From the NCBI RefSeq assembly GCF_000189395.1, contig NZ_AEPB01000044.1, positions 54,106 through 118,105 on the forward strand: a stretch of 64,000 nt of DNA. The letters are read 5' to 3'. A program made the position numbers and the translations under genes. This document shows positions 16,383 through 25,048 of the stretch, in pieces. This stretch comes from Planococcus donghaensis MPA1U2 (GTDB lineage Bacteria > Bacillota > Bacilli > Bacillales_A > Planococcaceae). The notes below the pieces were generated by a model, which did no database searches, was not told the origin of the DNA, and saw nothing but the letters and a program-made list of their open reading frames with translations. Within the stretch, counting starts at the first letter, position 1. Every line of letters begins with the position of its first letter.

Positions 16383-16965
16383 GTATCAACACACTTCAAT
16401 GTATTGTTATCCAGGCACTGATGTATTGATCAATTTGTTTAATGTGGAAGAGGAAGAAAAGCTGAAAGAATTGGAGAAAGTCTATTCTTTGTTCCGTCTT
16501 GCAGAACTGCGATTACAAAAGCCAGCAGATCCCTTAGATGTTAAAGCTTACTTGGCCATTCATCAATCTATTCTTCAAGATGTCTATCCGTTTGCTGGAG
16601 AATTGCGAAAAGAAATGATTTCTAAAGGTTCTTCTTCTTTTGCTCATCCGAAACATATTGAAACACAGTTGCTTAAAATTTTTAATGAATTAAAAGCTGA
16701 GAATTACTTGAAAAAATTGCCTCGAGACCAGCTTGTTGTCCGACTCGCTTATTTTCTGTCAGAACTGAATGCTTTGCATCCGTTTCGAGAAGGTAATGGA
16801 CGTAGTATTCGTGAATTTGCTCGTCAGTTGCTACAAAATGCGGGTTATCAGTTAGAGTGGGGAAAAGTACGGGAACCTGCAGAGATTATCAATGCGTTTG
16901 TTGACTCATTCAATAAGGACAATGATCGTTTAGAAAGATTGTTATCCGAAATTATTACGCCATGA
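16375..16965 (+). CDS. Fic-domain AMP transferase (toxin)
   Basis: Protein of 196 residues. The complete Fic core HPFREGNGRS is at residues 135-144, matching HPFx[D/E]GNGRxxR, with the catalytic His135 and the nucleotide-binding arginines present. The N-terminal flap region (SSFAHPKHIE, about 87-96) is also typical. ATG 16375 follows AAGGAAG and overlaps the antitoxin end. Fic toxins AMPylate targets such as DNA gyrase and topoisomerase IV; the target here is unknown. The fully conserved motif suggests an active enzyme held by the antitoxin. Confidence 0.88.
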   Translation: MSKYQHTSMYCYPGTDVLINLFNVEEEEKLKELEKVYSLFRLAELRLQKPADPLDVKAYLAIHQSILQDVYPFAGELRKEMISKGSSSFAHPKHIETQLLKIFNELKAENYLKKLPRDQLVVRLAYFLSELNALHPFREGNGRSIREFARQLLQNAGYQLEWGKVREPAEIINAFVDSFNKDNDRLERLLSEIITP

Positions 16966-16970
16966 AAAAC

Positions 16971-17000
16971 GCCAGCTGCTCAAAGAGTGCTGGCATTTTC
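16971..17000. terminator. Hairpin between convergent fic and AAC(3)-like genes
   Basis: Stem GCCAGC / GCTGGC (16971-16976 and 16989-16994), extended by CTC/GAG inside, followed by ATTTTCT. It lies in the gap between convergent genes and could serve fic. Confidence 0.65.
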
Positions 17001-17006
17001 TATGTT

Positions 17007-17810
17007 TTATGTTGTAGGGTTTTCTTTAAGCCATTCAATGCCAAATTCGACAAGCTCTTTCATGTCGACGATTCGAGTTTCGGCTTGACCCAAAACGCCT
17101 TTAGAAATAACACCAGGAAAAGCTTTAGCGATTTCCGGGAAGCGCTCTGAATCCATATCGATACAGTCGTATGTTTGCCAAACTCGTTCTCCATCACGTG
17201 TCATGGCGGCACCTTGCGGGGAAGTAGAGCGACTTTCTTGAACAAACTCGGCATAGTGAAGAGCTGTACACGAATCAAAGCCCACACCAATAAAAAGGAT
17301 TTTGACTTTGGCTTGCAGCATTTTTGCGAGTGGTGATTTTTTTCCGAAAGAATCGTCAATCGGCTGTTCGCTCATCCAGTCTTTGGCATGGGTTCCCCAC
17401 GCCATGAACGAGTGAGAAGGATGAGGGCTTCGAATGGTCGCTGGATGGCGATGAAAGCATTCGGCAATTTTCCCCATACCACGCAGTCCGCTTAAGTAGG
17501 GATCAAATGCAGGAAGATGTTCGCGAATCGGTTGATGCCAATTTTCAGGAACCGGTGGTTGCATCCAGTAAACAGGATCTGAGTTGTCCGCAGACTGAGC
17601 GGGCATAATTATCGTGCCTGCTTCTGTGATAGTATCCATCATGGCTTCAACGACCGCTTGAGCTCCTCCAGCGATCCATCCCATAGATTTTAGTGAGGAA
17701 TGAACCATCACTTGGTCGCCAGGCACAATGCCAAGCTCATGAAACTGTTGCATTAAGGTTGTTTTGGACTGAAATTTAGGGGTGTTTAAAATGTTCAATA
17801 ACTCTGACAT
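17007..17810 (-). CDS. AAC(3)-family aminoglycoside-type N-acetyltransferase (YokD-like)
   Basis: Protein of 267 residues of the antibiotic N-acetyltransferase (AAC(3)) fold. The N-terminal VMVHSSLKSMGWIAGGAQAV, the SHPSHSFMAWG-like stretch (SPHPSHSFMAWGTHA) and the GVGFDSCTALHYAE segment are family hallmarks. Enzymes of this fold use acetyl-CoA to acetylate the 3-amino group of aminoglycosides, but chromosomal Bacillales members such as YokD have no proven resistance role. Single gene, ATG 17810 behind a GAGGAGGAAT-like ribosome site, convergent with fic. Confidence 0.85.
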   Translation of the reverse strand: MSELLNILNTPKFQSKTTLMQQFHELGIVPGDQVMVHSSLKSMGWIAGGAQAVVEAMMDTITEAGTIIMPAQSADNSDPVYWMQPPVPENWHQPIREHLPAFDPYLSGLRGMGKIAECFHRHPATIRSPHPSHSFMAWGTHAKDWMSEQPIDDSFGKKSPLAKMLQAKVKILFIGVGFDSCTALHYAEFVQESRSTSPQGAAMTRDGERVWQTYDCIDMDSERFPEIAKAFPGVISKGVLGQAETRIVDMKELVEFGIEWLKENPTT

Positions 17811-17906
17811 AAAGTATTCCTCCTCATTTCAATATATTATAAAGGAAAGGCTATTGTTTTTGGGAAACTTCCAATAACACAGCTATTATCGAAAGGATTG
17901 ATGAAA

Positions 17907-18386
17907 ATGGAAGCAAAACCGATGAAAGACTCAAGAACCATTCAAACCAAGCTTGTTCTTCCTCCTGATACCAATCATATGGATTCTATTTTTGGAGGGA
18001 AAGTTTTAGCATATATCGATGAAATCGCAGGCATTACGGCAATGAAGCACGCACGTCGTCAAGTTGTGGTAACAGCATCAATTGATTCAGTTGATTTTTT
18101 ATCTTCAGCTAAAGTTGGAGATGTGTTAGAACTTGAAGCGAATGTTACTTCGACGGGTCGAACTTCGATGGAAGTTTACGTTCGAGTAAAATCAAAAAAC
18201 CTTCAAACAGGTGATGAGAAACTAACGACAGAATCATTCTTGACGATGGTTGCAATGGGAGACGACGGTAACCCAACTCCAGTTCCTCCTGTTTTGCCAG
18301 AATCAGTAGGCGAAAAACTCTTTTTTGATACAGCACCCGCTAGACGTGAATACCGAAAATTACGCGTGAAGCCACCTAGACCATAA
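17907..18386 (+). CDS. Acyl-CoA thioesterase, YkhA/BACH type
   Basis: Protein of 159 residues with a single hotdog domain; PPDTNHMDSIFGGKVLAYID is the conserved N-terminal signature of acyl-CoA hydrolases like B. subtilis YkhA, with Asn/Asp catalytic positions preserved. It hydrolyses fatty acyl-CoA in the cytosol. ATG 17907 is taken because GAAAGGA lies nine bases upstream; ATG 17901 is closer to that site but possible. Monocistronic with a terminator directly after the stop. Confidence 0.87.
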   Translation: MEAKPMKDSRTIQTKLVLPPDTNHMDSIFGGKVLAYIDEIAGITAMKHARRQVVVTASIDSVDFLSSAKVGDVLELEANVTSTGRTSMEVYVRVKSKNLQTGDEKLTTESFLTMVAMGDDGNPTPVPPVLPESVGEKLFFDTAPARREYRKLRVKPPRP

Positions 18387-18387
18387 T

Positions 18388-18423
18388 AAAAAGTGCATGG
18401 ACTAAAATCCATGCACTTTTTTC
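18388..18423 (+). terminator. Terminator after acyl-CoA thioesterase gene
   Basis: Perfect 14-bp stem AAAAAGTGCATGGA / TCCATGCACTTTTT (18388-18401, 18408-18421) with loop CTAAAA and T-run. Confidence 0.92.
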
Positions 18424-18437
18424 TTGCGTTAATAAAA

Positions 18438-18956
18438 TTATGTCTCATTTATATCTACCTCTGAGTTAACATGCTTTAAAGCATTACCTGTTTCGCTACT
18501 AATAACTGATAAACTACCGTCAGTTTCGAGGATGACTGCTTTTACTTTTTCAGTAGATCCAAACCCTGTATTTCGAATAGCTTGAAGAATTTCCATTTCT
18601 TTAATGCGTTCTTTGCGCATCGAGCTTTTTAAAAAGTTGCCATCTAAATACAAAAGACGTGGTTCTGACTTGACCAAGTTGTTAAACCAATCGAAATGAA
18701 GAGAAAAAAGAGTCATTAAGTACTGCAATAAAATGAGCATACCAAATGCTGTCATTCCTTCAAGTAAGCTTATGCTATTGTTGAGCAATATAGTGGAGAG
18801 TGTCGAACCTAAAGCCACCGTCACGACCAAATCAAACGCATTTAGTTTCGTTAAAGTTCGTTTACCTGAAATCCGAAGTAAAATAACAAGTCCCGCATAA
18901 GCTAAAAAACCGACTGTGATGATGCGTATAAAACTATTAAGTGTAATTTCAAACAT
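18438..18956 (-). CDS. DUF421 (YetF/YcaP-like) membrane protein
   Basis: Protein of 172 residues. Three N-terminal transmembrane helices (about 8-80) with the family motif LRISGKRTLTKLNAFDLVVTVALGS are followed by a cytosolic domain containing LLYLDGNFLKSSMRKERI. DUF421 proteins are widespread in sporulating and related Bacillales and some affect spore or membrane stress, but the molecular role is not known. ATG 18956 has AGGAGG six bases upstream; a longer frame to 18998 lacks one. Confidence 0.85.
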   Translation of the reverse strand: MFEITLNSFIRIITVGFLAYAGLVILLRISGKRTLTKLNAFDLVVTVALGSTLSTILLNNSISLLEGMTAFGMLILLQYLMTLFSLHFDWFNNLVKSEPRLLYLDGNFLKSSMRKERIKEMEILQAIRNTGFGSTEKVKAVILETDGSLSVISSETGNALKHVNSEVDINET

Positions 18957-18988
18957 ATTCTTCCTCCTTTTCATCGTTTTTAATAAAT

Positions 18989-19167
18989 TTATCCACATGT
19001 TGATAAGTTTCTTTTATGCGATAAAATTAACAAAATTCTAAAAACTTATCCACATAGCACACAAAAATTAGCGGTTTACTGTGTATAAGATGATGAAAAT
19101 AGAGAATTTCTCTTATAGACACCGTTTTTTCTTCCTTCTTTTATGATTCCCTTTAAAGTTATCAACA
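18989..19167. other. Cluster of five DnaA-box-like 9-mers
   Basis: Two TTATCCACA (18989-18997, 19046-19054), one TTATACACA on the minus strand (19080-19088), and two TTATCAACA (18998-19006 minus strand; 19159-19167 plus strand) lie within 180 bp of AT-rich intergenic DNA. The first two abut head to head as TTATCCACATGTTGATAA. Three of five fit the strict consensus TTATNCACA. No dnaA, dnaN, parB or gidB gene is nearby, so this is not oriC but may be a DnaA-titrating or regulatory cluster. Confidence 0.65.
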
Positions 19168-19170
19168 AAC

Positions 19171-19200
19171 AAAAAAAAGTAGCCGAGGCTACTCTTTTTT
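19171..19200. terminator. Bidirectional terminator after SEC-C gene
   Basis: Stem AGTAGCC / GGCTACT (19178-19184, 19187-19193) flanked by an A-run on the left and a T-run on the right. On the minus strand it can terminate the SEC-C domain gene, about 50 bp past its stop codon. Confidence 0.75.
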
Positions 19201-19241
19201 TGTTATTTCCAAATAAACGGAAATTTTTTATAGTTTTGGGT

Positions 19242-20261
19242 TTATTTTTTAGCTAGCAATTCTTCGAAATAAGCGCTAAATTCTTTAGAGCGTTTCAAGA
19301 TTGTACTTGAAGATACACCGAATTTTTCACTTAAATCTTTTGAAGAGAGCATAGGGCCTTTCACCAATTCGTGATCCTGTAAGAATCTCCAATATCCTGC
19401 TACGAGTGCTTCAGGTTTTTGGACAGTTGGTTGCTGGCTAACGAGATAGCTATTTAAAATACTTGTAATATTGCTAACCGTTTCTTCATCAAAATCAGCT
19501 TTCTCGATATGCTTATCAAGTTCAGCCATCACAGAATCATGTTCTGGAGAAAGCTGGATGCTTTCTTCTACACTGCCAGTTGAATACTTAACAATTTGTT
19601 CCACAATGGTTAAGTAATTATCGCGCAAGTAGCTTTCATCTTGTGAAGCATTTTCAGTAGCGATTTGTGCTTTCAATTGTTCAAAGAATGGAGTAAATTC
19701 TCCAACAACTGTTAAATAGCCATTCAAGAATAAAACACCTTTATCTCCAACGCGTGAATCTGGAAGAAGGATTGCTAATAAGCCTTGGCCGTTTTCCATA
19801 TCTGTTGGTGGCTGATCTGCCATTTCAAGGGTTTCACCAGTGAAAACATTTGTAAACTGAGCTTTTTCTGTATCACCTTTAATATATTGACCAAGGAATA
19901 CTTTTACGTCTTTCCAATTTCCAAGTACTTCTTTTGTTGTTGGACGTTGAGCAAGTTCAATTTGCTTTTCTAAAAACTCATCCCATAGTTCAGGTTTTTG
20001 CATGAACAAGAAATTCTCAATCACAAATGCTTGTGCATCGTTTTCAGCCATTGATTTCATCAAATGTGGCTGCCATTCTTGTTGCAACTCACGGAATTCA
20101 GTAATATGTGTCTGATTTGGGTTTTCCGAGAAGAACTGTTGACGTACTTTGAATAGTTCTTCATTCACCAAATCGTTGATAGATACAGTTTCTTGTTTAC
20201 CGTGACATTTCTTGTATTTCTTGCCACTGCCGCATGGGCATGGATCATTTCTTCCTACCAT
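19242..20261 (-). CDS. SEC-C zinc-binding domain protein with C-terminal HTH-like end
   Basis: Protein of 339 residues. The N terminus holds a SEC-C zinc motif, [17 protein letters not shown], the same motif that ends SecA. The middle (about 30-270) is a helical UPF0149/YecA-like region with no catalytic signature. The last 45 residues ([23 protein letters not shown]) look like a helix-turn-helix, suggesting DNA or RNA contact. ATG 20261 (with GTAGGTG upstream) is preferred over GTG 20270. Such proteins are common in Bacillales but uncharacterised. Single gene. Confidence 0.75.
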   Translation of the reverse strand: MVGRNDPCPCGSGKKYKKCHGKQETVSINDLVNEELFKVRQQFFSENPNQTHITEFRELQQEWQPHLMKSMAENDAQAFVIENFLFMQKPELWDEFLEKQIELAQRPTTKEVLGNWKDVKVFLGQYIKGDTEKAQFTNVFTGETLEMADQPPTDMENGQGLLAILLPDSRVGDKGVLFLNGYLTVVGEFTPFFEQLKAQIATENASQDESYLRDNYLTIVEQIVKYSTGSVEESIQLSPEHDSVMAELDKHIEKADFDEETVSNITSILNSYLVSQQPTVQKPEALVAGYWRFLQDHELVKGPMLSSKDLSEKFGVSSSTILKRSKEFSAYFEELLAKK

Positions 20262-20439
20262 TCTAATCACCTACATTTTTTATTGAGTGTAACATAAAAT
20301 TGCGAAGGGCTCAAAAGTCTGACGATTCAGACGCTAGTAAGCTATATAGATAGTAAGAATTAGAGTCGTCACTCTATGTTGGAAAGTGCCGTTAAATGCC
20401 TATGAAATTAGTTGTTTCTGTAAGCATAAAACCAAGCAG

Positions 20440-20468
20440 TAGGCACAAGGCATAAGGCGTATTATAAT
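20440..20468 (+). promoter_or_regulatory. Candidate promoter of signal peptidase gene
   Basis: Perfect -10 TATAAT (20463-20468) with a 17-bp spacer to a weak -35 TAGGCA (20440-20445). It lies about 30 bp before the start codon. Confidence 0.55.
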
Positions 20469-20498
20469 AAAAGATATAAAGTAATAGGAGGAGACAAT

Positions 20499-21032
20499 GT
20501 GTATAAAGATCCTGTAAAAGAATCTATATCTTGGATGCGAGTCATCATTTTGACTGTACTAATTGTCTTATTGTCACGGCATTTTCTGTTTGAACCAGTG
20601 GCCGTCCATGGGGAATCCATGATGCCTACGTTTGAAGAAAATGATAAAGTCGTGCTAGCCAAAATTTACTCAATCGAAAATTTTGATATGATTGTTTTTA
20701 CTGCGCCAAATGGCGTAAATTTTATTAAACGGGTAATTGGGGTACCGGGAGATGTTATTTCCATGCAAGATGATCAACTTTATTTGAATGGAAAAGCAGT
20801 AACCGAGCCTTATTTAGAAAGAAATTTAAAAGCAGCAAAGCAAATGGGAATGTTACGCTTAACTGAGGATATTAAAGAGTTTACTGTACCGTCAGAAGCT
20901 TATTTTGTGTTGGGGGATAATCGCTTGAACAGTACCGATTCTAGAGTTTTAGGGTTTATTTCAGAAAAGAGTGTTGTGGGAGAAGTGAAAGTGCGAATTT
21001 CACCACTCGAACATGTGGGGGTTGTCGAATAA
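20499..21032 (+). CDS. Type I signal peptidase
   Basis: Protein of 177 residues with one N-terminal transmembrane helix (about 14-30) and an extracytoplasmic S26 catalytic domain. The nucleophile Ser40 lies in GESMMPT and the general base Lys77 in FIKRVIG; the LGDNRLNSTDSR box near the C terminus is also present. It cleaves signal peptides of secreted proteins. GTG 20499 is the start, with AGGAGGAGA upstream. Gram-positive length with one membrane anchor. B. subtilis has several paralogues (SipS-W); which one this matches cannot be told. Confidence 0.93.
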   Translation: MYKDPVKESISWMRVIILTVLIVLLSRHFLFEPVAVHGESMMPTFEENDKVVLAKIYSIENFDMIVFTAPNGVNFIKRVIGVPGDVISMQDDQLYLNGKAVTEPYLERNLKAAKQMGMLRLTEDIKEFTVPSEAYFVLGDNRLNSTDSRVLGFISEKSVVGEVKVRISPLEHVGVVE

Positions 21033-21055
21033 CCATATTGCATGTGGCGGATTAA

Positions 21056-21100
21056 CAACAAAAGACAGCTCTCTTAAAAAAGAGGAGCTGTCTTTTGTTG
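21056..21100. terminator. Bidirectional terminator between sip and mtnE-like genes
   Basis: Long stem CAACAAAAGACAGCTC / GAGCTGTCTTTTGTTG extended by CTT/AAG, with one bulged base and A-rich loop. It sits between convergent genes and ends both. Confidence 0.88.
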
Positions 21101-21101
21101 T

Positions 21102-22265
21102 TTAAAATAACTTTAGTTTTTCAATACGGCTGATTGCTTCAACAATACGACTTTCGTCAACAAGTAGTCCAACCCGGACAAAGCCTTCTCCGCCATCACC
21201 AAATCCACTACCGGCAGCTACCGCAATATCTACCTTTTCAAGCAAAAAATCAGCAAATTCGATACTCGTAAAACCTTTTGGAATCGGTAACCAAGCAAAG
21301 AATGAGCCTTGCGGAGCTGTTATTTCCCAACCAATACGTGCACATTCGGCGACGAGTACGTTTCTGCGTTTTTCATAGAGATTTACTAAATCGTCCACGC
21401 ATTGCTGATCGGCGTTTAATGCTTCAGCTGCAGCTAGTTGAACCGCAGGGAATAATCCGGCAAATAAATGATCTTGAATTAGGTTTAAGGCTTCAATCAT
21501 TTTCGGATGCCCCACAGCAAACCCAATACGCCAGCCCGCCATATTATAAGTTTTTGATAAAGTATACATTTCAATACCGACTTCTTTTGCTCCCTCAGAC
21601 TGCAGAAAGCTAACCGGTTTTTCGCCTTCAAAACCAACAGCGCCGTAAGCAAAGTCATGAACAATAGCAATGTTGTTGTCTTTTGCAAAAGCGACTGTTT
21701 CGTCAAAAAAATCTTTGTTCGCTACTGCACCTGTTGGGTTATTTGGGTAGTTTAAATACATTAATTTTGCGCGCGAGCGAACAGAATCCGATAACTCATC
21801 AAAGTTTGGCAAATAGCCTTTTTGCGGATCTAGTTTCATCAGTTCAAAATCAATATCCGCTAACGGTGCTCCGGACAAATAATCAGGATAACCTGGGTTA
21901 GGCAGTAATAAGAGGTCCTCTGAGTTTAATAATGCTAATGGCAATTCAACCAAACCAATTTTTGTTCCGCACATGATCGCCACTTCTAAGTCAGGATCGA
22001 TATCTACGTTATACTCGCGTTTATAAAAATCCGCTGCTGCTTGACGTAAAGTTGAAATTCCGCGGAAAGGTGAATACTTGTGAGTTGTTGGATCGGTTAC
22101 TGCAGTTTGCAAAGCTTTAACGATATGATCGGGTGTCGGCTGATCAGGATTGCCTTGACCAAGATTAATCACATCACGTCCTTCAGCGATAGCTTTGCTT
22201 GTTTTTGCAACGAGTAGAGCAAAAAATTGAGTCGGTAAATTTTGCAAGCGGTTAGAAAAGTCCAT
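21102..22265 (-). CDS. PLP-dependent aminotransferase, MtnE-like
   Basis: Protein of 387 residues, fold-type I class I/II aminotransferase. INLGQGNPDQPTPDHIV near the N terminus, NYPNNPTG (substrate loop) and SKTYNMAGWRIGF (PLP-binding Lys near residue 233) are visible. The divergent neighbour is a MtnU-like nitrilase, and an S-box methionine importer follows it; in B. subtilis mtnE (ykrV) and mtnU (ykrU) are also linked. It therefore probably transaminates the keto acid of methionine in methylthioadenosine recycling, but other mtn genes are not in this window, so the substrate is inferred. Confidence 0.78.
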   Translation of the reverse strand: MDFSNRLQNLPTQFFALLVAKTSKAIAEGRDVINLGQGNPDQPTPDHIVKALQTAVTDPTTHKYSPFRGISTLRQAAADFYKREYNVDIDPDLEVAIMCGTKIGLVELPLALLNSEDLLLLPNPGYPDYLSGAPLADIDFELMKLDPQKGYLPNFDELSDSVRSRAKLMYLNYPNNPTGAVANKDFFDETVAFAKDNNIAIVHDFAYGAVGFEGEKPVSFLQSEGAKEVGIEMYTLSKTYNMAGWRIGFAVGHPKMIEALNLIQDHLFAGLFPAVQLAAAEALNADQQCVDDLVNLYEKRRNVLVAECARIGWEITAPQGSFFAWLPIPKGFTSIEFADFLLEKVDIAVAAGSGFGDGGEGFVRVGLLVDESRIVEAISRIEKLKLF

Positions 22266-22350
22266 GTAATTCTCCTTATTTTCGAAATAATTGCACTTCT
22301 ACTCCGAATCTTATAGAATTTAGAAGAGCTTGTCTACTGGAGGAGAGAAT

Positions 22351-23139
22351 ATGAAAATTGCATGTGTTCAGATGGATATTGTATTTGGGGAACCTGAAAA
22401 AAACTACCAGCAGGTATTGAACTACTTAACTGAAGCCGCTGAAAACGGGGCAGATACGATTGTTTTGCCTGAAATGTGGAATACAGGTTATGCGCTAACA
22501 GAGCTCAACACATTGGCGGACAGCACAAACCGTACAGTAGAGATGTTGAAAAACTTTGCAAAAGAAAAATCGGTAAATATTGTTGGCGGTTCTGTTTCAA
22601 CAGAGAAAAATAACGGTTTTTACAATACGATGTATGTCGTCAATAAAAAAGGTGAACTTGTTTCCGAATATGATAAAGCACATCGTTTTGGATTGATGGA
22701 TGAACATATTCATTTAGAAGAAGGCGATTCTCTTGGCACGTTTAAATTGGATAATGTCGTTTATGGCGGCGTTATTTGCTACGATATCCGTTTTCCTGAG
22801 TGGATTCGTGCACAAGCATTGAATGATGCGAAGCTTATTTTCGTATCTGCAGAATGGCCAGAACCGCGAATTGATCATTGGCGTACGCTGTTACAAGCTC
22901 GTGCGATTGAAAACCAATGCTTTATCGTCGGAGTTAACCGCATTGGCAGGGATCCGAACAACGTCTTTGGTGGCAGCACCATGGTAATTGCTCCGTGGGG
23001 AGAAATTCGTTTAGACATGAAAAAAGAAGAAGGCGTAGGTTACGTGGAAATCGATTTGAACGAAGTAGAAGAAGTTCGTAAACGAATTCCGGTATTCGAC
23101 GATCGCCGCGAGAAATTATACGAAACATTCAAAATTTGA
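22351..23139 (+). CDS. Carbon-nitrogen hydrolase (nitrilase family), MtnU-like
   Basis: Protein of 262 residues with the complete nitrilase triad: Glu41 (VLPEMWNTGY), Lys109 (YDKAHRFG) and Cys143 (GGVICYDIRFPE). Such enzymes act as omega-amidases, and B. subtilis MtnU is thought to hydrolyse 2-oxo-4-methylthiobutyramide-type amides in methionine salvage. ATG 22351 sits behind GGAGGAGAG; an upstream TTG extension would precede the ribosome site. It is divergent from the MtnE-like aminotransferase (85 bp apart) and upstream of the S-box importer operon, a coherent methionine block. Confidence 0.87.
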   Translation: MKIACVQMDIVFGEPEKNYQQVLNYLTEAAENGADTIVLPEMWNTGYALTELNTLADSTNRTVEMLKNFAKEKSVNIVGGSVSTEKNNGFYNTMYVVNKKGELVSEYDKAHRFGLMDEHIHLEEGDSLGTFKLDNVVYGGVICYDIRFPEWIRAQALNDAKLIFVSAEWPEPRIDHWRTLLQARAIENQCFIVGVNRIGRDPNNVFGGSTMVIAPWGEIRLDMKKEEGVGYVEIDLNEVEEVRKRIPVFDDRREKLYETFKI

Positions 23140-23168
23140 TTGACACTCTGAATTTATGTCTGTAATAT
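23140..23168 (+). promoter_or_regulatory. Promoter of the S-box methionine importer operon
   Basis: TTGACA (23140-23145) starts one base after the mtnU-like stop codon; a 17-bp spacer leads to TAATAT (23163-23168). The riboswitch begins about 22 bp further down. Confidence 0.6.
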
Positions 23169-23190
23169 AAAATTCAATCTAATATAACAA

Positions 23191-23344
23191 CTTATCAAGA
23201 GAGACCGAGGGGTAGGCCCTATGACGTCCGGCAACCCCCAATTGGGAAGGTGCCAAGTCCTGCGGAATGTGAAAACATTTCGGAAGATAAGTCGAGAAAT
23301 TAAAATTTTCGATGTCTCTTTCTTGATGAAAGAGGCATTTTTTT
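23191..23344 (+). ncRNA. SAM-I (S-box) riboswitch with terminator
   Basis: Aptamer from CTTATC (23191) to GATAAG (23286-23291), which pair as helix P1. Hallmark blocks are present: AGAG after P1, GGCCCTATGACGTCCGGCAACC, and GGTGCCAAGTCCTGC. It is followed by a terminator hairpin GTCTCTTTC / GAAAGAGGC (23314-23336) and a T7 run. High SAM should terminate transcription of metNIQ; low SAM should allow read-through. Directly seen; regulation follows from the family. Confidence 0.96.
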
Positions 23345-23361
23345 ATTGCCGGGGGGAAGCT

Positions 23362-24375
23362 ATGATACAGATTAAGAATTTGACGAAAACTTATACAACA
23401 AAGCATGGTACCGTCACCGGAGTGGACAATGTATCACTTGAAGTTGGAAAAGGAGAGATCTTTGGGATTGTTGGTTATTCAGGAGCCGGAAAAAGTTCTC
23501 TGATTCGTTGCATCAACTTACTTGAACGACCAAGTTCAGGCAGGATTGTAGTCGATAAAAAAGATTTGACTACGCTAAATGGCGATCAACTGAGAAAAGC
23601 GCGATTAAAAATCGGCATGATTTTTCAGCACTTTTATTTGATTAGTCAAAAGACCGTGTATGATAATATCGCTTTTGCACTTCGAGCGGCAGGCACGCCT
23701 TCTAAAGAGATTAGAACTCGTGTAGAAGAACTACTGGAGATGGTCGGCTTGGCTGATAAACGGGATGTCTATCCTGCGCAGTTGAGTGGTGGTCAAAAAC
23801 AACGCGTCGGCATAGCGCGAGCGTTAGCGAACAATCCTGCAGTATTGTTATGTGATGAAGCGACTTCAGCACTCGATCCTAACACAACTTTATCGATTTT
23901 GCGGTTATTAAAAGAGATCAATCGGAAATTGAACATTACGATTGTGTTAATCACTCACGAGATGAATGTTGTGAAAGAAATTTGCGATCGCATGGCCATC
24001 ATGCAAGGGGGGCGTGTGATTGAAGAAGGACGAGTATACGATATTTTTGCGGATCCTCAAAAAGAACTAACGAAAGAATTTATTTCTAGTGTCGTATCCT
24101 TTAATGTGCCGATACATATTTTAAAAGAGTTTAAAGGTACTTTAGTAAAAGTCCTGTTTAAAGGAGGCGTAGCCGGTGAAGGTGTTATTTCTGATATGCT
24201 CCAGAGCTTTTCAGTAAAAGGTAACTTTTTACACGGGGCCATCGAATATATTCAAGAGCGTCCACTTGGCATCTTTATCATGGAACTAAAAGGCGCTGAA
24301 ATAGAAATTATGGAGGCACTAAGGTATTTAGAAAATAGGTCAGCAATTGTGGAGGTGATATCGAGTGGACATTGA
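23362..24375 (+). CDS. metN: Methionine ABC importer ATP-binding protein MetN
   Basis: ATPase of 337 residues. Walker A GYSGAGKSS, signature [10 protein letters not shown], Walker B VLLCDEATSALD are intact, and the last 100 residues form the NIL (ACT-like) regulatory domain that binds methionine and gives trans-inhibition. ATG 23362, behind GGGGGGAAG and just after the S-box terminator, is the true start; an apparent longer frame runs through the riboswitch and is not used. It overlaps metI by 11 bases. Confidence 0.94.
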   Translation: MIQIKNLTKTYTTKHGTVTGVDNVSLEVGKGEIFGIVGYSGAGKSSLIRCINLLERPSSGRIVVDKKDLTTLNGDQLRKARLKIGMIFQHFYLISQKTVYDNIAFALRAAGTPSKEIRTRVEELLEMVGLADKRDVYPAQLSGGQKQRVGIARALANNPAVLLCDEATSALDPNTTLSILRLLKEINRKLNITIVLITHEMNVVKEICDRMAIMQGGRVIEEGRVYDIFADPQKELTKEFISSVVSFNVPIHILKEFKGTLVKVLFKGGVAGEGVISDMLQSFSVKGNFLHGAIEYIQERPLGIFIMELKGAEIEIMEALRYLENRSAIVEVISSGH

Positions 24376-25036
24376 ATGGGGACGAATTATTGAATTGTGG
24401 CCAGAAATCCAAACTGCATTTTTCCAAACGTTAATGATGATCGGCATCTCATTATCGGTGTCACTGATTATAGGATTGCCACTCGGAATTTTGCTATTTA
24501 TAACAGATCGTGGCTTGTTTCTTGAAAATCGACCGGTCAACTCAGTGGTCGGCTTTGTTGTAAACATTGTACGCTCTATTCCATTTATCATTTTGTTAGT
24601 AGCACTTATTCCTTTGACGAAATTTATCACAGGGACAACGATCGGCCCGGTTGCGGCTAGTGTTTCTTTGTCGGTTGCAGCGATTCCCTTTTTCGCGCGA
24701 ATTGTAGAAAACTCACTTCGTGAAATTGATAAAGGGGTAATTGAAGCAGCTATTGCAGTAGGGGCCACACCATGGATGATTATAAAAGACGTTTTACTCC
24801 CTGAAGCAAAGGCGAGCATCGTCCAAGGAATTACATTAACGATTATTAGCTTAGTTGCTTATTCAGCTATGGCTGGTGTTGTGGGTGGCGGAGGCATAGG
24901 AGATTTAGCCATTCGTTTTGGCTATTACCGATACGATAACACCATCATGATTGTCACAGTCGTCATTTTAATTGTGTTGGTTCAATTGATTCAACAAGCA
25001 GGAGACTATACAGCGAAAGCGATAGATAAACGATAA
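24365..25036 (+). CDS. metI: Methionine ABC importer permease MetI
   Basis: Membrane protein of 223 residues with five helices. It starts with GTG 24365, preceded by GGAGGTGAT, inside the end of metN. The EAA docking loop is visible as EAAIAVGATPWMIIKDVLLPEA, and GGGGIGDLAIRFGYYRYD near the C terminus is typical of MetI. With MetN and MetQ it imports D- and L-methionine under S-box control. Confidence 0.94.
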   Translation: MDIEWGRIIELWPEIQTAFFQTLMMIGISLSVSLIIGLPLGILLFITDRGLFLENRPVNSVVGFVVNIVRSIPFIILLVALIPLTKFITGTTIGPVAASVSLSVAAIPFFARIVENSLREIDKGVIEAAIAVGATPWMIIKDVLLPEAKASIVQGITLTIISLVAYSAMAGVVGGGGIGDLAIRFGYYRYDNTIMIVTVVILIVLVQLIQQAGDYTAKAIDKR

Positions 25037-25048
25037 GGGGAGAATGAC

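Noticed and set aside
18957-19200. DnaA-box cluster considered as the chromosomal origin
   Set aside because: No dnaA, dnaN, rpmH, gidA/gidB or parAB gene is in the window; the flanks are DUF421 and SEC-C genes.
23221-23361. Upstream extension of metN in frame
   Set aside because: It covers the S-box aptamer and terminator; a strong ribosome site and ATG at 23362 fit the family's normal N terminus.
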